The position numbers and the translations under genes are program-made. DNA of 64,000 bases from Rhodospirillum sp. (lineage in GTDB: Bacteria > Pseudomonadota > Alphaproteobacteria > Dongiales > Dongiaceae): assembly GCA_013822765.1 (NCBI GenBank), contig PNKY01000007.1, forward strand, positions 62,001 through 126,000, read 5' to 3'. This document shows, one piece after another, positions 34,788 to 43,446 of the stretch. The notes beneath the pieces were generated by a model. The model searched no databases and had not been told where the DNA came from. It saw nothing but the letters and a program-made list of their open reading frames with translations. Position 1 is the stretch's first letter; the number at the start of each line of letters is the position of its first letter.

Positions 34788-34823
34788 GAAAGGCCGCGTC
34801 CGCAAGGGTGCGGCCTTTCTTTG
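34788..34823 (+). terminator. Rho-independent terminator of the slipin gene
   Basis: A nine-base perfect stem AAAGGCCGC (34789-34797) / GCGGCCTTT (34810-34818) is followed by a T-rich tract (TTTCTTTG). It lies directly after the stop codon. Confidence 0.92.
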
Positions 34824-35106
34824 TTTCGGCCCGCGAGTTCTCCTCGCGACCCGCCCCAGATGATCTCGTTCGCCGTTGGTTCGCCCGGTGGCTAGCATCC
34901 TCCTCGCCACGCCGGATTTTCCGGAGGCAGGCGACGGATCCCAGAACCCGCTGCTCCCTCCGTCATCCGATCCCGGCGTGCCGCGTCCCGGGTCCGCCTC
35001 GCCAGTCGTCGGGCTGGGCAGGACCGGGATGCGGCGGCACCGTGGACACTCTCCCAGACCGCCATGGTGCCGGCGCTCCCTTTGTTGGTTGCCGAAAGGA
35101 TGCTCG

Positions 35107-36183
35107 ATGCTTGACCGGACCAAGGAGCCCATCGGGTACCAGAGCTGGCTGCAGACCGAGCCGGATGCGGTCTCGCTGCATCTGGCGGAGCTGATTGCCG
35201 ATGCTCGGGCGACGGCGGCGGCCGATTCTTCGCGCGCCATCGCGAAGGTCGGGATCGACTGGCCGACGCTGGCGCTGGCCGCCGGCATCTATGGCGCGTT
35301 CGCAAGCCTCACCTGGTTCTATCACGATCTGCCCTGGTGGCTGGTGCTGCCCCTTGGCGCCGCGATCGTCTGCCTGCAATCCTCGCTGCAGCACGAAGCG
35401 ATCCACGGATATCCGACGCGCTGGTCCTGGCTCAACGCGCTGATCGCGGCGCCGTCGCTCTATCTGTGGCTGCCCTACGGCACCTACCGCCAAATCCATC
35501 TCAAGCATCACGTCGATGAGCATCTGACCGATCCGGTGCGCGACCCCGAATCGCACTACCTGACGCCCGAGGCGTGGCTGGCCTTGTCGCCGATCCACCG
35601 TGCGCTGCGCGAGGTGATGATGAGCCTCCTCGGCCGGATGGTGGTCGGGCCGCTCTACGAGGCGGCGCGGTCCCTCGCGGACCTGGCGCTCGCGATGCGC
35701 TCGCGCGACGGGTCCACCCTTTCGCACTGGGCGCTGCATGGCATCGCGCTGACAGGGCTGCTCTGGTGGGTCGTCGCGGTCTGCGATATCCCGCTGTGGG
35801 CCTACGCGCTGCTGTTCGCCTGGCCGGGCAGCGCGCTGATGCAGCTGCGCGGCTATGCCGAGCATCGCGCCGCGCCGGATGTGGCCGCACGCACCGCCAC
35901 CATCGAAGCCGGACCGCTGCTGAGCTTCCTGTTCCTGCACAACAACCTGCACGCCTTGCATCACGTCGAGCCGACGCTCGCCTGGCATCGCCGCCCGGCG
36001 CGCTATCGCGCCGTGCGCACCGACCTGCTGCGCGCCAGCCGCTATCACCTGATCGCCAATTACGCGCAGCTGGCCAGGAACTATCTGTTCGAGGCAAAGG
36101 AGCCGTTGTTGCATCCGTCCCTGGTCCGCGCGCGGTCGGCGGACCTGCGCGCCAGCCACCGGCCGGCCTACCGATCGGCCTAG
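35107..36183 (+). CDS. Membrane fatty-acid-desaturase-family protein
   Basis: A 358-residue membrane di-iron enzyme with the three histidine boxes HEAIHG, HLKHH and HNNLHALHH and four or more hydrophobic helices. The motif HVDEHLTDPVRDPESHYL after box 2 is typical of a bacterial desaturase/hydroxylase subgroup. The ATG at 35107 follows AAAGGATG; the region 34824-35106 before it has no gene. The likely substrate is a fatty acyl or lipid-like chain. Downstream on the same strand are a GMC oxidoreductase and its small subunit, suggesting a joint pathway on an alcohol or lipid. Confidence 0.9.
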   Translation: MLDRTKEPIGYQSWLQTEPDAVSLHLAELIADARATAAADSSRAIAKVGIDWPTLALAAGIYGAFASLTWFYHDLPWWLVLPLGAAIVCLQSSLQHEAIHGYPTRWSWLNALIAAPSLYLWLPYGTYRQIHLKHHVDEHLTDPVRDPESHYLTPEAWLALSPIHRALREVMMSLLGRMVVGPLYEAARSLADLALAMRSRDGSTLSHWALHGIALTGLLWWVVAVCDIPLWAYALLFAWPGSALMQLRGYAEHRAAPDVAARTATIEAGPLLSFLFLHNNLHALHHVEPTLAWHRRPARYRAVRTDLLRASRYHLIANYAQLARNYLFEAKEPLLHPSLVRARSADLRASHRPAYRSA

Positions 36184-36233
36184 CGGTTCGCACCAGCTTC
36201 CAATTGCCGAACCTGGGTGTTTGTCGCATGATC

Positions 36234-36252
36234 CGTGACCCTAAAGGTCACG
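36234..36252. promoter_or_regulatory. Inverted repeat before the GMC oxidoreductase
   Basis: Perfect seven-base arms CGTGACC and GGTCACG with a five-base spacer end 16 bases before the ATG at 36269. The position fits an operator or a hairpin that controls translation. Confidence 0.5.
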
Positions 36253-36268
36253 CGCACGACAGCACTTC

Positions 36269-37861
36269 ATGGCGACTGGCGAGCAGATCAAATTCGGGCC
36301 GGTGGACGTGGCAATCGTCGGATCCGGCATTGGCGGCGCGGCGTTTGCGCGGCGCCTCGCCAGTCGCGCGCCGCGGCTGCGCATTCTCTGTTTCGAGCGC
36401 GGCGATTGGCTCGATCGCACCAAGCTGCCGGCGCAGCAAGCGGACTGGCAGCGTCTGGCGCTTGGCCCTTGGGCGACCTCGCCCAATCTCCGGCTGAAGG
36501 CCGGCGGCAATGCCGCCTCGGCCGACTATCCGATCGACGATTCCGCCTCCGACTTCAAGCCGCTGATGTGGAACGGCGTCGGCGGATCGACCGTCAACTG
36601 GGCGGCACACTTCCCGCGCCTGCATCCGTCGGACTTCAAGACCCGCACGCTCGACGGCGTGGGCGACGACTGGCCGTTCTCCTATTTCGACCTGGAGCCA
36701 TATTACGATCTCAACGACGAGGCGTTCGGCGTCGCGGGATTGGCGGGCGATCCCGCCTATCCGGCCAAGAAATCCCGCCGCATGCCGCCGCTGCCGCTCG
36801 GCCGCATGGGCGCCAAGGCGGCGCAGGCGTTCGATGAACTCGGCTGGCACTGGTGGCCGGTCGATGCCGCAATCAACACGGTAGCAGAGGGCGCGCGCGC
36901 CGCCTGCAATCACTGCGGTCCCTGCCAGCAAGGCTGCGCCACCGGCGCGAAATCCTCGACCGACCTCACCTACTGGCCGCGCGCGATCGCCAGCGGGGTC
37001 GAGCTGCGCACCCGCTGCGTGGTGCAGGAGATCGTGGTCGAAGGCGGGGTCGCGACCGGTATCCGCTATCGCGATGGCGCCGGCCGCGACTGCTGGCAGC
37101 CGGCCTCGACAATCGTGGTGGCTGGCAACGGCATCGGCACGGCGCGGCTGCTGCTCGCTTCGGGTATTCAGTCGCCCGCGCTCGGCCGCAACCTGATGTT
37201 CCATCCCGCCGCTTATGTGCGCGGCATGTTCGCGGAGGAACTGGATGGGCCGGTGGGGCCGGTCGGCTGCGCCGTCTATTCGCACGAATTCTACGAGACC
37301 GACGAAGCGCGCGGCTTCAAGCGCGGCATCCACCTGCAGGTGACGCGCGAGAATCCGCTGCTGATCCAGGCCTCGCGGCTCGAGCCGGCCTGGGGCGCCG
37401 AGGCGCAGCGCCAGCTGCGCGAGGAGTTCCGCCATTCCATGGCGGTCCTGGTCATGGCGGAAGATCTGCCGGAGTTGGACAACCGCGTCACCCTGACCAA
37501 AGAGACGCAGCCGGACGGACTGCCGGGGGTGCGCATCGAGTATGCGCTGTCACGCGACTCGCGCCGCGCGCTCGACTTCGGGATGGCGAGGGCAGAGGAG
37601 ATGCTGCGCGCAGCCGGCGCCCACCGCATCGTGCGCGTGCCGCTGGCGCCCTACACCGGCTGGCATCTGCTGGGGACCGCCCGCATGGGCAGCGATCCGG
37701 CGACCTCGGTCACCGATGCCAACGGCTGCCTCCATGCCGTGCCCAACGTGATCGTGGCGGACGGCAGCCTGTTCCCGACGGTGGGCGCCTGCAATCCCGG
37801 CTCGACCATCGGCGCGCTCGCGCTCAAGCTCGCCGATGCGCTGGTTGGGGCAAAGCCATGA
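36269..37861 (+). CDS. GMC-family FAD oxidoreductase with Fe-S-like cysteine cluster
   Basis: A 530-residue flavoprotein. The FAD motif is VAIVGSGIGGAAFARRL near residues 12-28, and the GMC signatures include NGVGGSTVNWAAHF, GWHLLGTARMGSDP and VGACNPGSTIGALAL. The cysteine run CNHCGPCQQGCATGAKSS near residues 212-229 resembles the iron-sulfur cluster of bacterial FAD-dependent sugar dehydrogenases. The stop overlaps the ATG of the next gene (ATGA), so the two are translationally coupled. It probably oxidises an alcohol or sugar, passing electrons to a membrane acceptor. No cytochrome subunit is adjacent. Confidence 0.9.
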   Translation: MATGEQIKFGPVDVAIVGSGIGGAAFARRLASRAPRLRILCFERGDWLDRTKLPAQQADWQRLALGPWATSPNLRLKAGGNAASADYPIDDSASDFKPLMWNGVGGSTVNWAAHFPRLHPSDFKTRTLDGVGDDWPFSYFDLEPYYDLNDEAFGVAGLAGDPAYPAKKSRRMPPLPLGRMGAKAAQAFDELGWHWWPVDAAINTVAEGARAACNHCGPCQQGCATGAKSSTDLTYWPRAIASGVELRTRCVVQEIVVEGGVATGIRYRDGAGRDCWQPASTIVVAGNGIGTARLLLASGIQSPALGRNLMFHPAAYVRGMFAEELDGPVGPVGCAVYSHEFYETDEARGFKRGIHLQVTRENPLLIQASRLEPAWGAEAQRQLREEFRHSMAVLVMAEDLPELDNRVTLTKETQPDGLPGVRIEYALSRDSRRALDFGMARAEEMLRAAGAHRIVRVPLAPYTGWHLLGTARMGSDPATSVTDANGCLHAVPNVIVADGSLFPTVGACNPGSTIGALALKLADALVGAKP

Positions 37862-38262
37862 GCCGCGTGATGCTGCTGGCGGTGCTGGACACGATGCTTC
37901 CCGGCGATTCCGGTGAGCCGCCGTTGCCGGCCGCGTCACAGGCGGGGCTCGATCTCGGCAAGCTGGAGCGCCTGGCGGAGCCGGTCATCGCGGCGCTGGC
38001 CGACCGCGACGCGTTCCTGATCGCCGCACCGGCCGACCGCGTCGCGCTGCTGCGCATTGTGGAATTGAATGCGCCGGACGCGTTCAAGGCCCTGCTGGCA
38101 GAAGCTCTGGCCACCTACTATGAAGCACCGCCGGTGATCGCCGCACTCGGTTGGCGTGCGGCGCCGCCGCAGCCGCACGGACACGATGTCGCACCGAACG
38201 ACGATGCGACCAGGCAGCCTCTGGAGAAAGTGAAAGCGCGCGGCCAGCTCTGGCGCGCTTAG
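37858..38262 (+). CDS. Small subunit of the GMC oxidoreductase (gluconate 2-dehydrogenase subunit 3-like)
   Basis: A 134-residue protein whose start overlaps the GMC stop by four bases. It begins SRVMLLAVLDTMLPGDSGEP and continues LPAASQAGLDLGKLERLAEP, which resembles the gluconate 2-dehydrogenase subunit 3 family, the partner of GMC-type catalytic subunits. No Tat signal is visible, although such a signal usually carries the complex out of the cell, so this complex may stay in the cytoplasm. Its 3' end overlaps the convergent MDR gene by four bases. Confidence 0.65.
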   Translation: MSRVMLLAVLDTMLPGDSGEPPLPAASQAGLDLGKLERLAEPVIAALADRDAFLIAAPADRVALLRIVELNAPDAFKALLAEALATYYEAPPVIAALGWRAAPPQPHGHDVAPNDDATRQPLEKVKARGQLWRA

Positions 38263-39287
38263 CCTGCCTCGGCGACCTTCACCAGCAGCTTGCCGAAATT
38301 CCGGCCCTGGAGCAGGCCGATCAGCGCTTCCGGCGCCTTCTCGAGCCCGTGCACCACGTCCTCGCGGTACTTGATCTTGCCCGCTTTGAGCCAGCCGCTG
38401 ACGTCGCGCAGGAAATCCTGCTGCTGATCGGCGAAGTCATGGACGATGTAGCCGCGCAACGTGAGCCGGTTGCTGAGGATTGAGCGCATGAGGATCGGCA
38501 GGCGGTCGATCCCCTGCCGCGGTTCGGTGTCGTTGTAGTGCGCGATCAGGCCACAGACTGGTATGCGCGCGAACTTGTTGAGCAGCGGAAATACCGCGTC
38601 CCACACGTGCCCGCCGACATTCTCGAAGTAGATGTCGATGCCGTTCGGCACCGCGGCGTGGAGCCGCTCCGCGAAATCCGGCGCGCGATGGTCGAGACCG
38701 ACGTCGAAGCCGAGTTCTTCGGTAAGGTAGCGCACCTTGTCCGGGCCACCGGCAATGGCGACGACGCGGCAGCCTTTCAGTTTCGCGATCTGGCCAACGA
38801 TCGCGCCGACCGCGCCGCTGGCCGCGGCAACCACCAGGGTCTCGCCTGGCTTGGGTTGGCCGATGTTGAGCAGGCCGGTATAGGCCGTCATCCCGGGCAT
38901 GCCGAGAACGCCGACGGCGGTCGAGATAGGGGCGAGCGTCGGATCGACCTTGCGTAGCCCCTCGGCGTCTGAGACGGCATGTTCCTGCCAACCGGTGTTT
39001 CCGATGACGATATCGCCGACCGAGAATGCCGGGTTGTTGGACGCACTGACCCTGCTGACCGCGCCACCGGTCATCACCTGGCCGATCTCCAGTGGATCGG
39101 CATAGGACTTCGCGGCGCTCATCCGGCCGCGCATATAGGGATCCAGCGACAGCCACAGGGTCTTGAGCAGAATTTGGCCCGGGCCCGGCTCTCCAAGCGG
39201 CTCTTCGACCAGCCGGAAATCTGTGAGCTTCGGCTCGCCCACCGGCCGCGAGGCCAGGACGATCTTGTGGTTGTTCAAATCAGGCAT
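38259..39287 (-). CDS. Zinc-free NADP-dependent oxidoreductase (MDR family, leukotriene B4 12-hydroxydehydrogenase-like)
   Basis: A 342-residue medium-chain dehydrogenase/reductase. It lacks the zinc-ligand cysteines and has the NADPH-binding AASGAVGAIVGQIAKLKGCR. Other family hallmarks are LWLSLDPYMRGRM, VLGMPGMTAYTGLLNIG and IDIYFENVGGHVWDAVFPLL. The start at 39287 has an AAGGGG site. The likely role is reduction of enones or quinones in the cytoplasm. Confidence 0.92.
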   Translation of the reverse strand: MPDLNNHKIVLASRPVGEPKLTDFRLVEEPLGEPGPGQILLKTLWLSLDPYMRGRMSAAKSYADPLEIGQVMTGGAVSRVSASNNPAFSVGDIVIGNTGWQEHAVSDAEGLRKVDPTLAPISTAVGVLGMPGMTAYTGLLNIGQPKPGETLVVAAASGAVGAIVGQIAKLKGCRVVAIAGGPDKVRYLTEELGFDVGLDHRAPDFAERLHAAVPNGIDIYFENVGGHVWDAVFPLLNKFARIPVCGLIAHYNDTEPRQGIDRLPILMRSILSNRLTLRGYIVHDFADQQQDFLRDVSGWLKAGKIKYREDVVHGLEKAPEALIGLLQGRNFGKLLVKVAEAG

Positions 39288-39382
39288 GGGTGACCCCTTA
39301 TCGATCTCGCTCTCGATACCGATATGGGACACAGAATACGGCCGGGCCAGCACAAACTGGCGCGACGGCCGCGTGCCCTGTC

Positions 39383-39601
39383 TTAGGCCGCGTTGGCCGT
39401 GGGGGGATGATCCACGAAATTGGACAGGCGCTGCACCGTCATCTCCGCCTGGCGCACGTTCGGGAAGCGGCTGCCGTCCAGCAGTCGATAGCGCTCATCG
39501 ATCACCACAAAGCGCAGGGCGCGCTCATTCTCCGGCACGAGCACGCCGACCTTGGTCGCACCTTGCGTCAGCTCGAAGGCGGGTTGCTGGATGGCGGCCA
39601 T
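39383..39601 (-). CDS. Small hypothetical protein
   Basis: A 72-residue frame from the ATG at 39601 with a good AAGGAGAG site. The sequence PAFELTQGATKVGVLVPENE and VVIDERYRLLDGSRFPNVRQ reads as a compact soluble domain. I do not recognise it. It lies alone between two oxidoreductase genes. Confidence 0.55.
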   Translation of the reverse strand: MAAIQQPAFELTQGATKVGVLVPENERALRFVVIDERYRLLDGSRFPNVRQAEMTVQRLSNFVDHPPTANAA

Positions 39602-39840
39602 GGTAGCTCTCCTTGGCATATGCATTCTGCAAGAATCGAAATCGCGAAAAATCCAAGCCGTCTGCGGCACAATTCGCCGCTAACAGACCTTAGGCCCGAA
39701 GCATTGCATGCTGATGTCAAACGCGGTCATTTTTTGCGACCCATTGTGAAGGGCGTCATAACCAACATGGTCGTTGGCGCGCTTCGGATCAAATGAGTCT
39801 TCCTCTCGCCGCCCGCAAGAGGCGCTCGAAGCGTGGTGTG

Positions 39841-40590
39841 CTAATAGGTCGCGCGCCCGCCGCTCAGGTCGAAGGTGAAGCCGCTGGTGAAGCTGCAAGC
39901 GGGTGAAACGATCCACGCGATCATCTGCGCGGCCTCGTCCAGTTCGCCGCACCGCCGCATCGGGATCTTCGCGGTCATGTAGTCGATCGTTGCCTGTGGC
40001 AGCGCTTCGACCATCGGCGTGCGGATGACCGCGGGGGCGAGCGCGTTGATGGTGATGCCCTGCTCGACGTAATCCTTGGCCAGGCTCTTCACCATGCCGA
40101 TCAACCCTGCCTTGGTCGCGGAATAGGCGGTCATGCCGGCGTTGCCCTCCTTGCCCGCGATCGAGGCCACATGCAGGACGCGGCCATATTTGCGCGCGAG
40201 CATGTGCGGCAAGACCGCCTTGGACAGCAGGAACGCGCCGCGCAGGTTGACCCGGTAGACCAGGTCGAAATCCGCCAGGTCGACCTCGTGGCCGGGAACG
40301 TTGGTGCGTCCGGTGATGCCCGCGCAATTGACCAGGGCATCGATCCGCCCGAACGCCCGCGCCACCGCGTCGATCGCCGGCGGGATGCTGGTCTCCTCCG
40401 CCACCTCCAGCGGATGCGCGACGGCGCGCCCGCCGATCTCGGCCGCGGTTGCCCGGGCGCTGTCGCCGTCGCGGTCCAGGCATGCCACCCGCACGCCATG
40501 GCCCGCCACATGCAGGGCCGCCGCCTTGCCGATACCGCGACCGGCGCCGACGATTGCGACCACATAATCCGGATTGTCGAAATAGTTCAC
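39841..40590 (-). CDS. Short-chain dehydrogenase/reductase (FabG-like)
   Basis: A 249-residue classical SDR with the cofactor motif AIVGAGRGIGKAAAL, NCAGIT, the catalytic Ser in HVASIAGKEG and the YxxxK motif YSATK. The start is GTG at 40590 after GGGAGG. It oxidises or reduces a hydroxy/keto group with NAD(P)(H). The acidic residue after the second strand (CLDRDGD) suggests NAD+. The substrate is unknown. Confidence 0.92.
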   Translation of the reverse strand: MNYFDNPDYVVAIVGAGRGIGKAAALHVAGHGVRVACLDRDGDSARATAAEIGGRAVAHPLEVAEETSIPPAIDAVARAFGRIDALVNCAGITGRTNVPGHEVDLADFDLVYRVNLRGAFLLSKAVLPHMLARKYGRVLHVASIAGKEGNAGMTAYSATKAGLIGMVKSLAKDYVEQGITINALAPAVIRTPMVEALPQATIDYMTAKIPMRRCGELDEAAQMIAWIVSPACSFTSGFTFDLSGGRATY

Positions 40591-40732
40591 GCGACCGTCC
40601 TCCCAAGACTCAATGCCTGACGTCGGCCGCTGCCGGCCGTTGCCAGGGATCAGGCCATGCCGGAGAGGGGCGTGGCAAGGGGCGTCCGGCCTTGTAACAT
40701 GGCCCGAATCGCGACTCGGGGACCCCCGTTCC

Positions 40733-43039
40733 ATGAAGCAGATCGAAGTGCGCCTGGCGGTCGTGCTGTATGGCGGCGTCTCGCTGGCCGTCTACATCCA
40801 CGGCGTGACGCGCGAAATCCTCAATCTGGTCCGCGCGTCCAAGATGTTCCATGCCGGCGCCAAAGCCACGCCACCGGCCGGCGATTCGACCGCGATCTAC
40901 TACGAGCTGTTCCGCAAGCTGGCGCCCAGCCTCGACCTCCGCGTGGTGATCGACCTCATCTCCGGCGCCTCGGCCGGCGGCATCAACGGCGTCATGCTGG
41001 CCAAGGCGCTGGCGCACGATCTGCCGCTGGAGCCGCACCGCGACCTGTGGCTGAAGAACGCCGACGTCACCAGCCTGTCGGCGCGCGGCGGGCTGGTCGG
41101 CCGGGTGACCAAGGCGGCGATGGCGCCCTTGTTCGATCATTTCCTGATCCGGCAGTTCGGCAAGCAGGTGGCCGACCCGGAGACACGGGACAAGCTGCGG
41201 CAGTTCATCCAGGCACAGTGGTTCACGCCGCCGTTCTCGGGCGAGCGTTTCGCGGGCTGGATGTTGGACGCCTGCGACGCGATGGAGGAGAAGGAAGAGA
41301 AGAACGCGACCCTGCTGCCGCCGGGCCACCGGCTCGATCTGTTCGTGACCCTCACGGACTATCGCGGGCATCGCCACCGCATCCTGCTGCACGATCCGCC
41401 CTCGGTCGACGAGACCGAGCATCGCCGCATCGTCTCGTTCACCTGCAAGCGCGCGCTGTCCGGCGAGATGGTCAGCGAGTTCACCCACGACGATGCGCCA
41501 TCGCTGGTGTTCTCGGCGCGCGCCACCGCGTCTTTCCCCGGCGCTTTTCCACCGGCGACGATCGCAGAGATGGACCGGTTGCTGGCCGAACGCCACCGCG
41601 ATTGGCCGACCCGCCAGAATTTCATCGAGCACAAGCTGGCGGTTGCCGATCAGCGCATCGGCAGCTATTTCATCGACGGCAGCGTGGTGATGAACAAGCC
41701 GTTCTCGCCGGTGATCCAGGCGCTCGGCAACCGCCCGGCCAGCCGCGAGGTGGTGCGCCGCATCATCTATGTCGATCCCAATCCGCACCGCGAGACGAAC
41801 CAGCGCGGCGACCAGGGCACGCCCGGCTTCTTCCGCACCATCCTGACCGCGATGGCGCTGATCCCGCGCAACGAGCCGATCGCCGATGATTTGCGCGCAA
41901 TCCAGGACTGGAACGAGCGCGCGCGCCGCATGGCGGAGATCCTGGCGGCCGCCGACCCGCAGGTCGAGAAGCTGGTCGACGAGATCGTCGACGCCAATCC
42001 GGAGAATCCGCCTTCCATCGCCGAGATCAGCCGTTATCGCAGCGCGGCCAACGAGAAGACCCACGGCGGCGCCGGCTTCGCCTATCTCAGCTACCAGACC
42101 TTGAAGCTGCGGCGCCTGATCGACCGGCTGTCGGCGTTGATCGCGGCGCTGGCGGCGGCAAGCGGCGCGACGGGCGACGCGGCCCAGGTGAGCCTGCTGC
42201 TGGACCGCATGATCGCACCCAACGGCGATGACGGCTCCAGCCGCCTGGTGCCGTTCCTGCGGGCCTTCGACGTCGATTTCCGCGTGCGCCGCATCCGCTT
42301 CGTGATCCGCCGGTTGAACGAGCTTTACCGCACCATGGAGGATGCGGGACTGCGCCTGGAATCCGGCGCGCTCGACGAACTGAAGGCGGCGCTCTACGAG
42401 CTGATCGAGCGCCTGACGCGGCGCTGGGAAATCCGCTGCTATGGGCCGGAGGCCGCTGCTGCGGCGGTCGAGGTCGCGCGCGCGGCCGCCGCGTTCGAAA
42501 CCCCGACCTTCACGATGTTCGGTCCGCTGGAGCGCTCGATGGAGCTGGTCCGGATCGACCACGATTTGGACGAGATCATTTCCCTGATGGGCCTCAACTT
42601 CCTGCCGCCGATGGCGCGGCGGGCCGTCACCATGTCCTATGTCGGCTTCGCCTTCTACGACCTCATCACCTTTCCGATCCTGCAATGGACCGACATGGAC
42701 GAGATCAACGAAGTGCTGGTCGACCGCATCAGCCCGGCCGATGCGCACCAGCTCGGCGCCGACAGGGTGATCCTGAAGGGCACCGCCTTGATGAGCTTCG
42801 GCGCCTTCTTCAATCGCGCCTGGCGGGAGCACGACTATCTGTGGGGCCGGCTCAACGCCGCCGACCGCTGCGTCGACGTGCTGATCTCGGCGATCGGCCC
42901 GCGCCTGTCTGAGCCGCTCGACGCCGACCGGTTGCGCGCCGACCTGTTCCGCGCCATCCTGGAGTCCGAGGCGCCGCATTTGACCGCGGATCCGGGCTTG
43001 ATACCCGGCCTGCGGGAGCGTGTGGCGCAATCCGTATAG
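40733..43039 (+). CDS. Large patatin-like protein (DUF3376-type)
   Basis: A 768-residue protein. The N-terminal patatin domain has LAVVLYGGVSLAVYIHGVTR (oxyanion region), ISGASAGGINGVMLAKAL with nucleophile Ser (about residue 80), and FIDGSVVMNKPF (about 313) holding the catalytic Asp, although the usual DGG/DGA is DGS. A long C-terminal helical region (about 400-768) with DUF3376-like character follows. It is much longer than the lipoprotein patatin at 15.9 kb and has no signal peptide, so it is probably a cytoplasmic or membrane-associated lipase. Confidence 0.88.
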   Translation: MKQIEVRLAVVLYGGVSLAVYIHGVTREILNLVRASKMFHAGAKATPPAGDSTAIYYELFRKLAPSLDLRVVIDLISGASAGGINGVMLAKALAHDLPLEPHRDLWLKNADVTSLSARGGLVGRVTKAAMAPLFDHFLIRQFGKQVADPETRDKLRQFIQAQWFTPPFSGERFAGWMLDACDAMEEKEEKNATLLPPGHRLDLFVTLTDYRGHRHRILLHDPPSVDETEHRRIVSFTCKRALSGEMVSEFTHDDAPSLVFSARATASFPGAFPPATIAEMDRLLAERHRDWPTRQNFIEHKLAVADQRIGSYFIDGSVVMNKPFSPVIQALGNRPASREVVRRIIYVDPNPHRETNQRGDQGTPGFFRTILTAMALIPRNEPIADDLRAIQDWNERARRMAEILAAADPQVEKLVDEIVDANPENPPSIAEISRYRSAANEKTHGGAGFAYLSYQTLKLRRLIDRLSALIAALAAASGATGDAAQVSLLLDRMIAPNGDDGSSRLVPFLRAFDVDFRVRRIRFVIRRLNELYRTMEDAGLRLESGALDELKAALYELIERLTRRWEIRCYGPEAAAAAVEVARAAAAFETPTFTMFGPLERSMELVRIDHDLDEIISLMGLNFLPPMARRAVTMSYVGFAFYDLITFPILQWTDMDEINEVLVDRISPADAHQLGADRVILKGTALMSFGAFFNRAWREHDYLWGRLNAADRCVDVLISAIGPRLSEPLDADRLRADLFRAILESEAPHLTADPGLIPGLRERVAQSV

Positions 43040-43056
43040 TCACTACGGGGTGAATC

Positions 43057-43446
43057 ATGAGAAGCGCACGGACCAGTGGTCTCATTGTCGGCGCGCTCTG
43101 CGTCCTATCGTCGGCACCCGCACTGGCGGTCGACGAAGCGCGGCTCCAGCGCTTTTTCACACTGATGGACGCCGATGGCGACGGGCTGGTGTCCCGCCCG
43201 GAATTCCAGGCCGGCAAGGGCGCGGTGTTCCTCGCAATTGACGAGGACGGCAGCATGACCCTGAGCCAGAACGAAATGCGCCTATCGCCGGAGGCATTCA
43301 AGCAACTGGCTGGGGACGATGGCGTGGTCGGCGGCGAGGAGTTCATCGCCACGGACGTCGCCTCGTTCGACGCCATCGACAAGAACAAGGACCACCAGAT
43401 CGTTCTGGCCGAGCTGGTCGAGTATATCGCGAACTATTCGAACTAG
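43057..43446 (+). CDS. Secreted EF-hand calcium-binding protein
   Basis: A 129-residue protein with a signal peptide (GLIVGALCVLSSAPALAV). The EF-hand loops are visible: DADGDGLVSRPEF (canonical), DEDGSMTLSQNEM (canonical) and DKNKDHQIVLAEL; a fourth site, GDDGVVGGEEF, is degenerate. It would bind Ca2+ in the periplasm. It starts 17 bases after the patatin stop, suggesting co-transcription, and overlaps the convergent esterase gene by four bases. Confidence 0.88.
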   Translation: MRSARTSGLIVGALCVLSSAPALAVDEARLQRFFTLMDADGDGLVSRPEFQAGKGAVFLAIDEDGSMTLSQNEMRLSPEAFKQLAGDDGVVGGEEFIATDVASFDAIDKNKDHQIVLAELVEYIANYSN

